DNA of 64,000 nt from Mycobacterium dioxanotrophicus (lineage in GTDB: Bacteria; Actinomycetota; Actinomycetes; Mycobacteriales; Mycobacteriaceae), in NCBI RefSeq assembly GCF_002157835.1, contig NZ_CP020809.1, forward strand, positions 1,240,001 to 1,304,000, given 5' to 3'. The notes beneath the pieces are model-generated. The model was not told the DNA's origin. It saw only the letters and a list, made by a program, of their open reading frames with translations, and did not search any database. Of the stretch, positions 54,283-62,745 are shown one piece after another; position 1 is the stretch's first letter; each line of letters opens with the position of its first letter. Position numbers and translations under genes: made by a program.

Positions 54283-54452
54283 CACTGCCCGATGGTAGAA
54301 ACGCGCAGGTGCTCTGCGCATCGCAATTACGCTGACCTCCCACAATGCCGCGAACCCGGCGCACGGAGTCTGTTGGTGCACAACGCAATGCGAGAGTCCG
54401 AATAATCAGTAGCGAACCCCTGTGCGCCCGCGTAGCGTTCTGCGGGCCCGGT

Positions 54453-54586
54453 GATGTGAGCCGGACGTTGATCGGTTACCACTACGGATGGAGAGGTCGC
54501 GGGTTCGAATCCCGTCCGTCCCTTGGGGGCGGTAGCTCAGTCTGGCAGAGCTCTTGATATCGGTTGACCCCTCACACGCTCACATC
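54453..54586 (+). ncRNA. Y RNA 1: circularly permuted tRNA mimic with Ro60-binding stem
   Basis: The ends pair perfectly over 9 bp (54453-54461 with 54578-54586). Inside is a tRNA-like module in permuted order. A T-arm (54499-54515, loop TTCGAAT) is followed by a 7-bp acceptor-like stem closed by a 3-base loop (CCGTCCC / TTG / GGGGCGG, 54516-54532), the linker TA, and a D-arm (54535-54551, GCTC...GAGC with GG in the loop). All stem and linker lengths equal those of tRNA. Bacterial Y RNAs bind Ro60 through the end stem and mimic tRNA in the rest. The rsr gene follows. The stem motif GCCGGACGTTGATCGGTTA and CCTCACACGCTC recur in Y RNA 2. Exact ends are approximate. Confidence 0.85.
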
Positions 54587-54606
54587 CCCTGGCGCACAAG
54601 TTCATT

Positions 54607-54710
54607 GCCGCGGGCCGGAAGTCGGTCGGTTATCTGGCGATTTGGGTTCGATTCCTGACGGAGCAGCTTCGGCTGTTGCGTATCCGGTCGGCGCCTCACA
54701 CGCTCGCGGC
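54607..54710 (+). ncRNA. Y RNA 2: reduced Y RNA in tandem
   Basis: The ends pair over 8 bp (54607-54614 with 54703-54710). The 5' stem motif (54614-54632) matches Y RNA 1 at 16 of 19 bases, and the 3' motif CCTCACACGCTC (54694-54705) is identical. A T-arm (54642-54658, loop TTCGATT) runs straight into a hairpin with a TTCG loop (54659-54680, nine positions with one G-G mismatch). No D-arm of the usual form follows. It ends 37 bases before the rsr start, so it may be processed from the rsr mRNA leader or transcribed apart. Confidence 0.7.
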
Positions 54711-54747
54711 ACCATGTCCGGCACACAACACGGAAAGGAGTAGCCCC

Positions 54748-56442
54748 ATGGACATTCTCAAGACGATCAACCTGCGCTGGACGCGACAGTCGCGCGCAGC
54801 GAAGGCCGAGCAGTTGCTCAATACCGCTGGCGGCTACGCCTTTCCGGTTGACGACTGGGCGCGGGTGCACCGATTCCTGACTCTGGGCACCGACGGTGGC
54901 ACGTACTACACCCGTAGCGGCGATCTCACGCGTGACAACGCAGAGGTGGTGCTGCGGGCCGCCGCAACCGATCCGGTCGAGCTGGTGAACCGCATCGTGG
55001 CGGTCTCGGAGGCGGGGCGTGCACCCAAGGCCAACCCGGCGCTGTTCGCGCTGGCCATCGCCGCGTCGGCTGAGGACCTCGACGGTCGGCGCGCCGCGCT
55101 CGCGGCACTGCCGCGAGTGGCGCGCACCGCAACTCAGCTGTTTCTGTTCGCCAGTTACGTCGAGCAGTTCCGTGGTTGGGGTCCGACGCTGCGTCGCGCG
55201 ATCGCCCAGTGGTACACCGAGCGGCCCGTCGATCAGCTGGCCTACCAGCTGGTGAAGTACCGCAGGCGCGGCGGGTGGAGCCACCGCGATCTGCTGCGGC
55301 TGGCCAGCCCGTCGGGCACCACTGACCCGGCTCGCCGCATGGCGTTCAACTGGGCCGTCGGCAAGGGTCTCGGTGACTATCCCGAAGCCGTCGTACCGCT
55401 GAGCGACACGCAGCTCAAGGCCGGGCAGCGCAACGCTGTCCGCCCGGCGCTGCGTGCCGACGTCGTACCCGAGGAGCTGGCGATCATCGCCGACTTCGAG
55501 GACGCGCAGGCCGCGACGACTCCGGGCCGGTGGCTCGAGATCATCGAGCGGGGCAACGGACTGTCGTGGGAGATGCTGCCCGACACGGCACTGGCGGAGC
55601 CGGCGGTGTGGGAGGCGCTCATCGCCCGCGGGATGCCGCAGACGGCGCTGATGCGTCAGCTCCCGCGGCTGACCCGGCTGGGGCTGCTGGCCGGCACGGT
55701 CGGTGAGACGGTGGCGACGCAGCTCGCCGACCCGGTTCGGCTGGCGCGGGCCCGGGTGCACCCGGTGAATGTCCTTGTGGCACAGCGTACCTACGCGTCA
55801 GGCCGCGGGGATCGCGGGCAGAGCACCTGGACGCCGGTCGGACGCATCAGCGATGCGCTCGACGCGGCGTTCTACGCGGCCTACGGGGCGGTGCAGCCGG
55901 CGAACAAGCGGACGCTGCTCGCACTGGACATCTCGGGCTCGATGGTGATGCCGGTGTCGGGTCTGCCGGTGACGTGCCGCGAGGCGTCGTCCGCACTGGC
56001 GATGGTCGCCGCGGCCACCGAGCCGCAGCACCGGATCATCGGGTTCACCGCGGGCAGTCGCGGATACCCGGACACCGCGGTCACCGAGCTGGACATCGGT
56101 CCGCGTCGTCGCCTCGACGACGTGTGCCGGTACACCGCGGGGCTGCCGATGGGTGCCACGGACTGCGCACTGCCGATGGTCTGGGCACTCAAGCATCGGG
56201 TGGAGGTGGACACGTTCCACATCTACACCGACAACGAAACCTGGTACGGGAACATCCATCCGCACCAGGCGCTCGAGCAGTACCGGCACCGGATGGGCAT
56301 CGACGCGCGCCTGGTGGTCGTCGCCATGACGGCCACCCGCAACTCGATCGCCGATCCGAGCGACCCGCGTCAGCTCGACATCTCCGGGTTCGACTCGGCG
56401 GTGCCGACGCTGCTGGCGGATTTCTCCCGCGGCGACGTGTAG
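54748..56442 (+). CDS. rsr: Ro60/TROVE domain protein (Rsr)
   Basis: A 564-residue bacterial Ro60 orthologue. ATG 54748 has AAAGGAG eight bases upstream; the longer frame would run through Y RNA 2. The N-terminal part is the TROVE HEAT-repeat ring (NTAGGYAFPVDDWARVHRFL; KYRRRGGWSHRDLLRLA) that binds Y RNA outside and single RNA ends inside. The C-terminal VWA domain has a complete MIDAS start (DISGSM, Asp394) and a later TDNETW. In bacteria Rsr with Y RNA works in RNA decay and repair, in some species with PNPase. No RtcB gene is adjacent here. A strong terminator follows. Confidence 0.93.
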   Translation: MDILKTINLRWTRQSRAAKAEQLLNTAGGYAFPVDDWARVHRFLTLGTDGGTYYTRSGDLTRDNAEVVLRAAATDPVELVNRIVAVSEAGRAPKANPALFALAIAASAEDLDGRRAALAALPRVARTATQLFLFASYVEQFRGWGPTLRRAIAQWYTERPVDQLAYQLVKYRRRGGWSHRDLLRLASPSGTTDPARRMAFNWAVGKGLGDYPEAVVPLSDTQLKAGQRNAVRPALRADVVPEELAIIADFEDAQAATTPGRWLEIIERGNGLSWEMLPDTALAEPAVWEALIARGMPQTALMRQLPRLTRLGLLAGTVGETVATQLADPVRLARARVHPVNVLVAQRTYASGRGDRGQSTWTPVGRISDALDAAFYAAYGAVQPANKRTLLALDISGSMVMPVSGLPVTCREASSALAMVAAATEPQHRIIGFTAGSRGYPDTAVTELDIGPRRRLDDVCRYTAGLPMGATDCALPMVWALKHRVEVDTFHIYTDNETWYGNIHPHQALEQYRHRMGIDARLVVVAMTATRNSIADPSDPRQLDISGFDSAVPTLLADFSRGDV

Positions 56443-56452
56443 CGGAATGCAG

Positions 56453-56485
56453 TCGGGGGTGACGGTTTTCGACCGTCACCCCCGA
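56453..56485. terminator. Bidirectional hairpin between rsr and the lipoprotein gene
   Basis: Bases 56453-56466 and 56472-56485 pair over 14 bp around a TTTCG loop. The hairpin lies between convergent genes, 10 bases past the rsr stop and 12 before the end of the reverse-strand lipoprotein gene, so it can serve both. Confidence 0.85.
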
Positions 56486-56497
56486 TCTGTCGTGGGT

Positions 56498-56944
56498 TCA
56501 GCGCTTCGGAATCTCCACTCCGAGCAGCTTGAGTGCGTCCTTGATCCGCTTGTCGGCCCCGTCGATGGCAATGCTGAGCTGCTGTAGATCGGCCGGCGTG
56601 CTGGTCGGCGTCAACGCCTCACACATGGTGGCCACCTCGCGGTAGCCGTCGATACCGTCGCGCAGCGCGGAGTTGACGTTGGGGTCGGGCCCGGGCAGGA
56701 CCTTGCGTTCCATCGTGTCGAGGTAGGTGCCCAGGTCTCGGCAGCTCGTCTGCAGGGCCGGATAGTCGTCGCTCGACATCGCGTCGCCCACCGGTCCGAG
56801 GGCAGTGCCCAGCTGGACCACCGCGTCGATGACGGCGTTGCGCCATTCGTTGTCGACGGGCCCCATCGTGGGCGTTCCTGCCGTCACCGTCGTGCACCCG
56901 GTCAGCAGGGCCAGCGCGGCCAAGACCGCGCAGAGAAGCCTCAT
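56498..56944 (-). CDS. Lipoprotein of unknown function
   Basis: A 148-residue protein with a lipoprotein signal (LCAVLAALALLTGC; lipobox LTGC with Cys17). The mature part is helical, with two further Cys (TSCRDLG, ATMCEAL) at a spacing that would permit a disulfide. Similar four-helix mycobacterial lipoproteins exist without known function. Convergent with rsr and divergent from the VWA gene. The gene starts at ATG 56944. Confidence 0.78.
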   Translation of the reverse strand: MRLLCAVLAALALLTGCTTVTAGTPTMGPVDNEWRNAVIDAVVQLGTALGPVGDAMSSDDYPALQTSCRDLGTYLDTMERKVLPGPDPNVNSALRDGIDGYREVATMCEALTPTSTPADLQQLSIAIDGADKRIKDALKLLGVEIPKR

Positions 56945-57152
56945 ACCTGCTCACTTTAGGGCCGCACCGCGACGGACCACCACGTCGTCATCCGTTCGAC
57001 GGACAATTTGGCCGCGCGCACGACGTGCCCGGCGTGCAACGCTGAACGTGGCAGGGCCCGGCCGCGTTTTCCTGCGGGGTTCGGTGTGTCGGGTCGAGGC
57101 CACGGTGAGAGGATGCGTCGAGCAACCCGTCGAATGGGAGAGAGGTCCGCCG

Positions 57153-57854
57153 GTGTCCGAGTGGGGATGGGCCGTCGAGCTCAACGACGCTAACCCCGAC
57201 CCGCGGGTTGCCTGCGTCGTGCTGGCCGATGTGTCGGGCTCGATGCAGGGCGAGCCCATCGAGGCACTGGAGCGGGGCTTTGCGGCCTTCACTCATTACC
57301 TGCACAACGAGACCCTGGCCAGCAAACGCGTCGAGGTCGCGGTGGTGACGTTCGGGACGGTGGCGACCGTCCTGGTGCCGATGCAGGAGGCGCGGATGTT
57401 GCAGCCCGTGCCGTTCACCGCGTCGGGTACGACGAACATGGGCGCCGGGATCAACCTCGCTCTCGACATCATCGAGGACCGCAAGCACGCGTACAAGGTC
57501 GCCGGGCTGCAGTACTACCGGCCGTGGATCCTGGTCCTCACCGACGGCAAACCGAACCTCGACGGTTTCGACGCCGCGGTCGCCCGGCTCAACGCCGCCG
57601 AATCAGCAAGGGGCGTCACCGTATTCGCGGTGGGTGCCGGCCCACGCGTCGACTACCAACAGCTGAGCCGTCTTTCGGTGCAGCGCAGCCCCGCCCCATT
57701 GGAGGGGTTGAAGTACGCGGAGTTGTTCGAATGGTTGTCGGCCTCGTTGAGCAACGTGTCGAATTCCTCGGAGTTCGGCCGCAACGATGATGCGTTGGGC
57801 GCCATGAGCGACCGGATTCCGTTGCCCTCGGTCAGTGGGTGGACGAGCGCATGA
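57153..57854 (+). CDS. VWA domain protein of a TerY-P triad (TerY/YegL-like)
   Basis: A 233-residue von Willebrand A protein. GTG 57153 follows GGGAGAGAGG; the longer frame extends into the divergent lipoprotein promoter. The MIDAS is complete: Asp26-x-Ser28-x-Ser30 (DVSGSM), Thr in TTNMGAG, and Asp in VLTDGKPN. The form with ACVVLADVSGSMQGEPI is that of TerY and YegL, small cytosolic VWA proteins encoded with PP2C and kinase partners. It couples to the next gene by ATGA. It probably acts as a metal-dependent scaffold in a phosphorylation switch. Confidence 0.88.
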   Translation: MSEWGWAVELNDANPDPRVACVVLADVSGSMQGEPIEALERGFAAFTHYLHNETLASKRVEVAVVTFGTVATVLVPMQEARMLQPVPFTASGTTNMGAGINLALDIIEDRKHAYKVAGLQYYRPWILVLTDGKPNLDGFDAAVARLNAAESARGVTVFAVGAGPRVDYQQLSRLSVQRSPAPLEGLKYAELFEWLSASLSNVSNSSEFGRNDDALGAMSDRIPLPSVSGWTSA

Positions 57855-58813
57855 CGGCGGTCCGCTCGAGTGAGCGGATGACCGGGTGTGGGTGGTCGGC
57901 GTGCGGTGCCTCGGTCACCGGGGCAATGCACCAGCAGCGTGGTCTAGGGTGCGACGACGCGTACAGTTACGGCGTCGCAGGCGATTTCGTCGTCGCGGCG
58001 GTTGCGGACGGGGCCGGCTCGGTGAGTGGCACGTCGGCCTGGGGTGCGTATGTGGCGTGCCAGAGCGTCCTGGGCGACGCCTTGCAGCCGACGTTCATCG
58101 AAAGCTACCGCAAGGCGACCGCCGAGCATGCCCAGAAACTTCTCCGGTGGTTGTTCGACGGTGCGCTGCAACGGGTTCAGCGCCACGCGCACGCCACCGG
58201 CCTCGACGTGGCCCTGCTGTCGACGACATTGTGTGTGGCGGTGGCCAATTGGGACAAGGCGGTGTTCGGCCAGGTAGGTGACGGTGTGATCGCCGCGGAA
58301 AACGACGAGCAGATCGAGTCGCTGCTGATCGAGCGCAAAGACGAATACGCCAACACCACAACGTTCATCCAGTCCGACCATGCGCTCGACGAGTCGTTGC
58401 GGACCGCGGTGTGCACCGATGTGACTGCCTTCGCCCTCAGCACCGACGGAATGAGCTACAAGATCACCGACATCGCCACCGGCGACGCCTACCAGCCGTT
58501 CTTCCGGGGCTGCTGGCAGCATCTTCGATCGGGCGCAGGCAGCACCAGTTTCGCGGCGATGCTGGCCGGCATCGAGGACGACCAGACCGGCGACGACAAG
58601 ACGATGGTGCTGGCGGCATTACGCGATGTCGGGGACCGCGCCGGCGTGGTCATCACAGAATCCAGCCCACCGCCGCAGGCCGGCGCGCCGAACCCTGTTG
58701 ACAGCGAGGGACGGACAGATCCGTTACCGGCCGCCGGGACCGACGCCCCCACCGAGCCCCTGTCGACGAAACCGGCGCAGCGCCACTGGTGGGGAAGGCG
58801 GCAGCGTCGATGA
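57851..58813 (+). CDS. PP2C-type protein phosphatase of the TerY-P triad (YegK-like)
   Basis: A 320-residue phosphatase starting at ATG 57851 in an ATGA overlap. Metal and active-site motifs are in order: CDDAYSYG, AAVADGAGS, GQVGDGVIA, ALSTDGMS, and a C-terminal GDDKTMVLA. The last 70 residues are Pro/Ala-rich and end in a basic WWGRRQRR. In triads of this kind the phosphatase opposes the linked kinase. It couples by ATGA to the kinase gene. Confidence 0.88.
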   Translation: MTAVRSSERMTGCGWSACGASVTGAMHQQRGLGCDDAYSYGVAGDFVVAAVADGAGSVSGTSAWGAYVACQSVLGDALQPTFIESYRKATAEHAQKLLRWLFDGALQRVQRHAHATGLDVALLSTTLCVAVANWDKAVFGQVGDGVIAAENDEQIESLLIERKDEYANTTTFIQSDHALDESLRTAVCTDVTAFALSTDGMSYKITDIATGDAYQPFFRGCWQHLRSGAGSTSFAAMLAGIEDDQTGDDKTMVLAALRDVGDRAGVVITESSPPPQAGAPNPVDSEGRTDPLPAAGTDAPTEPLSTKPAQRHWWGRRQRR

Positions 58814-60099
58814 CGAATCCTGCAGGCGTCCGGCTGGTGACCGGAGAGCCCGTCACGCTGACACCGGTGCTGGCCCGGGCCGGCGAAGGCACCGTGTACG
58901 GGGTCGCCGACCGGCCGGATTGGGCCGCCAAGGTTTTCCACCGGGACCTCAAAGGGTTGCCGTCCAAGCTCGACAAGGTGGCGGCGATGGTCCAAGGGGC
59001 CCCGCCAGGTGCGGTGCAGCCCAACGGCATTGTCGTGTTGACCTGGCCGGAGCACCTCATCGTCGACGACGGTGGCCCGGTCGGCTTTGTCATGCCGCGG
59101 ATCGACACCGCCACCTCCGTCGAAATCCACACCATGAGCAACCCGACCAACCGCGAGGACCCGCTGCCGTCGGCTCCGCAGTGGACGAAGAAGGTCTCGT
59201 GGGGGCATCTGGTGAACACGGCGGCCAACCTGTGCCTGGCAGTGCAGGTGGTGCACCGCGTTGACGCGGTGATCGGCGATTTCCAGGAACGCAACATCCT
59301 GGTCTCCGACACCACCGAAGTCACCTTGGTGGACTGCGATTCCATGCAGTTCATTGACGGGTCAGGACGCCAGTATCTCTGCGGGGTAGGGCGACCCGAG
59401 TTCACCGCTCCCGAATTGGCAGGCGTCGACCTACGCGCCTGCCCGCGGGACAAACCGTCGGATCTGTTCGCGCTCGCCATCCACATCCATCAACTGCTGA
59501 TGGCGGGCAATCACCCGTTCATGCGAGGAAATTGGACCGCCGGCGGCGAGCAACCAGATGCGATGAGCCTGGCCCGGACGGGCAGCTGGGCCGGCGGACC
59601 CGGGTCTCCGCTGCGGACCCACCCCTTGGCTCCGCCGGTCACCTTCCTGCCCAACGAGATTCAACGGTTGTTCGTGCGGGCCTTCACCGACGGGGCGCGA
59701 AATCCGAACGCCCGGCCCAGCGCCGAGGAATGGCGCGGCGCACTGCTGCGAGTGCGGCGCGAGGTGTGTCCCCGTGGGATGCATCAGGTTCCGGTCGGTC
59801 CCGCGGCATGCCCGTGGTGCGCGATCGACGATGAACGCTGGGCACGTCAGCAGAACAAGCAGCGCCCCGGCTCGACCGGTCGGGTGCCGGTGGCGGATAG
59901 TCGTCCGACCGCACCGGCGAGATCCGTTCCCCGAAAGTCTGCGGTCACACCGTCCGGCGCAAAAGCCACCTGGGCGCAATTGCCGCAGAGCACCAAGCTC
60001 ATTCTCGCCGGATTGGCCACCGTGGTCACCATCGTCGTCGTCCTCACGTGCTTCATTGTGTGGGCGATCCTCAGTGGCACTTCGACATTCGGGTTGTAG
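58810..60099 (+). CDS. Protein kinase-like protein of the TerY-P triad (YegI-like), membrane-anchored
   Basis: A 429-residue protein from ATG 58810. The kinase fold has the VAIK-type Lys (WAAKVFHRD), a catalytic loop lacking HRD but with Asp and Asn (GDFQERNILV), and DCD in place of DFG (VDCDSMQF). These changes are normal for YegI-type kinases. After the kinase (from about residue 320) comes a zinc-knuckle-like CPRGMH...CPWC, a basic linker, and one C-terminal membrane span (LILAGLATVVTIVVVLTCF). It probably phosphorylates a partner at the membrane under control of the PP2C. Confidence 0.85.
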   Translation: MTNPAGVRLVTGEPVTLTPVLARAGEGTVYGVADRPDWAAKVFHRDLKGLPSKLDKVAAMVQGAPPGAVQPNGIVVLTWPEHLIVDDGGPVGFVMPRIDTATSVEIHTMSNPTNREDPLPSAPQWTKKVSWGHLVNTAANLCLAVQVVHRVDAVIGDFQERNILVSDTTEVTLVDCDSMQFIDGSGRQYLCGVGRPEFTAPELAGVDLRACPRDKPSDLFALAIHIHQLLMAGNHPFMRGNWTAGGEQPDAMSLARTGSWAGGPGSPLRTHPLAPPVTFLPNEIQRLFVRAFTDGARNPNARPSAEEWRGALLRVRREVCPRGMHQVPVGPAACPWCAIDDERWARQQNKQRPGSTGRVPVADSRPTAPARSVPRKSAVTPSGAKATWAQLPQSTKLILAGLATVVTIVVVLTCFIVWAILSGTSTFGL

Positions 60100-60104
60100 G
60101 TGCG

Positions 60105-60980
60105 GTGACGAGGTTCAATCCGCCGCCGGGCTGGCCGGTACCACCGGGATGGTCGCCCACGCCGGACTGGCAGCCCGACCCGCAGTGGCCTCCCGCACCG
60201 CCGGGATGGCAGTTCTGGGTCGACACCCCGGCGGACGCCGAAAAGCGCACAACCCCGACGTCAATGCCCTCCGGGTCGCATCGGTGGCTGGTGCCGGTCA
60301 TCGTGTCGCTGGCGCTGTGCGCCACAGTCGCCCTGGTTGTCGTGGTGGTCGCGGTGCTTCCGCATCGACGCGACGCCGGAACCGTCTCACCGCCCACGGG
60401 CTCCGCGCAACCGACGTTCATGCCCGACTGGCCGGCTCCGAAGTCCCTGCGCGTCGACTTCCGCACCTGGACCGCGTTCGGCGGGATCGACACTCAATTC
60501 GGTGATGACGGCCGTTCGGTCGTTCTCGACACCCACGACACCACCGACACCTGGCGGACCAAGTGGTCGGGCCTGGCGCAACCGGGGCCTGCCCGATGCG
60601 ATCTGCGAATGACCGGGCGGGTCAGAGACATCTCGCACAGCGACGGTGTGGCAGGCGGATTCGGTATCGGGTTGGCCACGCTGACTCCGGGAGACCCGGC
60701 CACAGCCGCCCTCGACGGCACGGCCATCCAATTCGACTTCGGCCAGCAGGGTTTCCGCACCGCCGACTACCCAGGCGACACCGACCACGGGCTGCAACCC
60801 GGTCGGCTCGACCATGACTGGCACAACGTCGAGATCGCCATCGATGCCAACGCCCACACGCTGTCCATCGACGGCCTTCAGGTGTCCAGTGTTGCAACCG
60901 GAGCGCGATGCGGAAACCCGGTGATCCGGGTGTGGGCCGGAGCTGCCGAGTTCGCCGATTTCTCGTTCGTAGTGGACTGA
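60105..60980 (+). CDS. Membrane-anchored protein with lectin-like outer domain
   Basis: A 291-residue protein from GTG 60105, six bases after the kinase stop. The N-terminus repeats Pro/Trp units (PPGWPVPPGW, PDPQWPPAPPGW) typical of actinobacterial proteins with a short cytosolic PW-rich domain. One span follows at about 65-85 (LVPVIVSLALCATVALVVVVV). The outer part (about 105-291) is a predicted jelly-roll or concanavalin-like domain (LRVDFRTWTAFGGID; IQFDFGQQGFR; VEIAIDANAHTLSIDG). It could be the surface sensor of the triad, but this is inferred only from gene order. Confidence 0.7.
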   Translation: MTRFNPPPGWPVPPGWSPTPDWQPDPQWPPAPPGWQFWVDTPADAEKRTTPTSMPSGSHRWLVPVIVSLALCATVALVVVVVAVLPHRRDAGTVSPPTGSAQPTFMPDWPAPKSLRVDFRTWTAFGGIDTQFGDDGRSVVLDTHDTTDTWRTKWSGLAQPGPARCDLRMTGRVRDISHSDGVAGGFGIGLATLTPGDPATAALDGTAIQFDFGQQGFRTADYPGDTDHGLQPGRLDHDWHNVEIAIDANAHTLSIDGLQVSSVATGARCGNPVIRVWAGAAEFADFSFVVD

Positions 60981-60992
60981 AGCGGTCGGCCG

Positions 60993-61811
60993 CTACGCGC
61001 GCCAGATGGACGGCGGTGCAGCCGGTTTGGGTGCTGGCGATGGCTGGGGCCGCGGGGCGGGCGGAGCCGGACGGTCCACGGCCACCGGTCGGGGCTGCGG
61101 CGCGGGCCGCGGGGGAGCGGGTGGTTTCGGCAGGTCGGCGGGAGGTGCGGGGGCGCTGGGCGCCGCCGCAGGCGCGCCGAGCATCAGCTCCTGGATGAGT
61201 TGGCCCGCGGTCACCATGTCCTGGTACTCAGCCTTTTCGACATCCACGTGCAGCACGGAACCACCGTCGTTGATGACGGTCAGACCCAAGCTGCGGGCCA
61301 TCCAGAGCTGAAAGGCCGCCACCCCCAGCAGCGCCAAGCCGACCAACAGCATCAGGCCACCGATGAGGGACACGGTAAGCGAGGCCAGCCCCGACATCGC
61401 CATCATGCCGCCGACCCCACCGAACAGCAGGGCCTTGAACACCCGGCTGCGCGACAGCGTGCGGCCCACCGTCACCTTGCTGAGTTTGCGTATCGGGCAG
61501 GATGATTCAGCGTGGCCGACCCGGATGAACGCGAGAATGTACTGCGGATAGCGCATCACGACGCGATCCTGGGTGACCACCACCCCGGTCTTGATGTGAC
61601 GCAGGATCGGTGAGGCGGTGAAGTCCGCGGCGAACAGCGACTGTTCGCCGGGTAGCAGCGCGATGTCCTGATGCTCGAAGTCCCCGCCGGCCGCGGCGCC
61701 GGCCAGGGTCAGGACCGGTACACCGGGCTGCCGGCTCCCGAAATGCTCAGACGCTTGGCGGCGGTAGGAGGCGTGCGGATCGCTCGAACCGCCGGAGACG
61801 TAATTGGTCAC
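60993..61811 (-). CDS. Membrane protein with Pro-rich tail
   Basis: A 272-residue protein from GTG 61811 with CGGAG upstream. The N-terminal region contains a beta-rich PH-like segment (GVVVTQDRVVMRYPQYILAFIRVG). Two adjacent spans follow (about residues 128-170), then a short strand domain (LGLTVINDGGSVLHVDV). The last 60 residues are almost entirely Pro/Ala with basic residues. It lies downstream of the DUF6777-like gene and the WXG hydrolase and may serve with them. No known function. Confidence 0.65.
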   Translation of the reverse strand: MTNYVSGGSSDPHASYRRQASEHFGSRQPGVPVLTLAGAAAGGDFEHQDIALLPGEQSLFAADFTASPILRHIKTGVVVTQDRVVMRYPQYILAFIRVGHAESSCPIRKLSKVTVGRTLSRSRVFKALLFGGVGGMMAMSGLASLTVSLIGGLMLLVGLALLGVAAFQLWMARSLGLTVINDGGSVLHVDVEKAEYQDMVTAGQLIQELMLGAPAAAPSAPAPPADLPKPPAPPRPAPQPRPVAVDRPAPPAPRPQPSPAPKPAAPPSIWRA

Positions 61812-61842
61812 AGGTGACTCCGTTTTCGTTGGGTGCCCGGGC

Positions 61843-62745
61843 TCATCCGGGCATCGTCGGGCTGGGGGGAATGTTCATCACGGCGGGATCGGGAAGCGCG
61901 ACGGTGGCCGTCCCCAGGTTGATGGTGCCGCCGGTCTTTCGCGTCACCTCCTGGCCGGACGTGACATCGATGAGGGTGAAGTCGCCGTCCGAGGCGGGGC
62001 CGCCCGCTGCGGCGTAGTTGACCGCCAGCACGGTCTGCGGCGCGAACGCGTCCCACTTGTCGCCGTTGACCCGATAGTCGGTGAGGTTCTTGTTGGCGGG
62101 CGGTGTCAGCGGCGCGCCGGACACGCAATGCACCCGCGGCACTCCCAGCGGATCGACCAGCACCCCGGTGCCGGCCTGCAACACTGCCTGGGCGGAATGG
62201 GCTGCACCGTCGGCCAATTCATGCGTGGTCACCCAGGTGTCACCCATCAACACCACCGCGGTCAGGGTGTTGAGGTAGTACGGAATCTGCTGCGGACCCA
62301 GTCCCAATGCCAGACCCCAGGCCTGCGCTGCTGCGGCGTCGGCGTCCAGGTAGTTCGCCAGCGTCACCACGTCGCACGGCGAGGTCTCACCGGTGGTTCC
62401 GTACAGGTCACTCTGCCGCCCGGACACCGGGCGCACACCGCGATCCGCGCGCACCGGCAGCTGTTGCAGCAGCGCGGTCGACTTCTGCTCCGCTTGGTCT
62501 GAAATAGCGACCGGGACAACCAGTATCGACCGGGTGAACGGAGCATCCACCGGTGCGTTGCGCTTGATCAGCGTGACGTCACCGGCGGTCGGCTGCGGCG
62601 AGTTGCGGTCGGACGCAAACGCCAGAACTGCCACCAGGGTCGCGACCACCACGAGGGCAAGCGCCACGGCAGACACCGCGAGAATCACCGGCGCCCGCGG
62701 GCTGATCGGGCTCGGCTGATTCGGATCGACCCAGTGATCGGTCAC
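61843..62745 (-). CDS. DUF6777-like membrane-anchored exported protein
   Basis: A 300-residue protein. GTG 62745 overlaps the upstream stop (GTGA) and is preferred over a TTG at 62748. A span at about residues 20-45 anchors an outer domain. The sequence CDVVTLANYLDADAAAAQAW, then VLQAGTGVLVDPLGVPRVHC and a second Cys (via SGAPLTPP), matches the DUF6777 pattern known from actinobacterial exported proteins. Coupled to the WXG-hydrolase gene, it may be its membrane partner. Function unknown. Confidence 0.72.
   Translation of the reverse strand: MTDHWVDPNQPSPISPRAPVILAVSAVALALVVVATLVAVLAFASDRNSPQPTAGDVTLIKRNAPVDAPFTRSILVVPVAISDQAEQKSTALLQQLPVRADRGVRPVSGRQSDLYGTTGETSPCDVVTLANYLDADAAAAQAWGLALGLGPQQIPYYLNTLTAVVLMGDTWVTTHELADGAAHSAQAVLQAGTGVLVDPLGVPRVHCVSGAPLTPPANKNLTDYRVNGDKWDAFAPQTVLAVNYAAAGGPASDGDFTLIDVTSGQEVTRKTGGTINLGTATVALPDPAVMNIPPSPTMPG

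Noticed and set aside
54480..54680. Two broken or pseudo tRNA genes (T-arm and D-arm fragments)
   Set aside because: The arms are in permuted order with complementary closing stems and shared flanking motifs next to rsr, which fits Y RNAs much better than decayed tRNAs.
54580..55761. 393-codon reverse-strand frame opposite rsr
   Set aside because: It is the antisense of a well-supported TROVE protein and runs through both the rsr start and Y RNA 2; high GC produces such frames.
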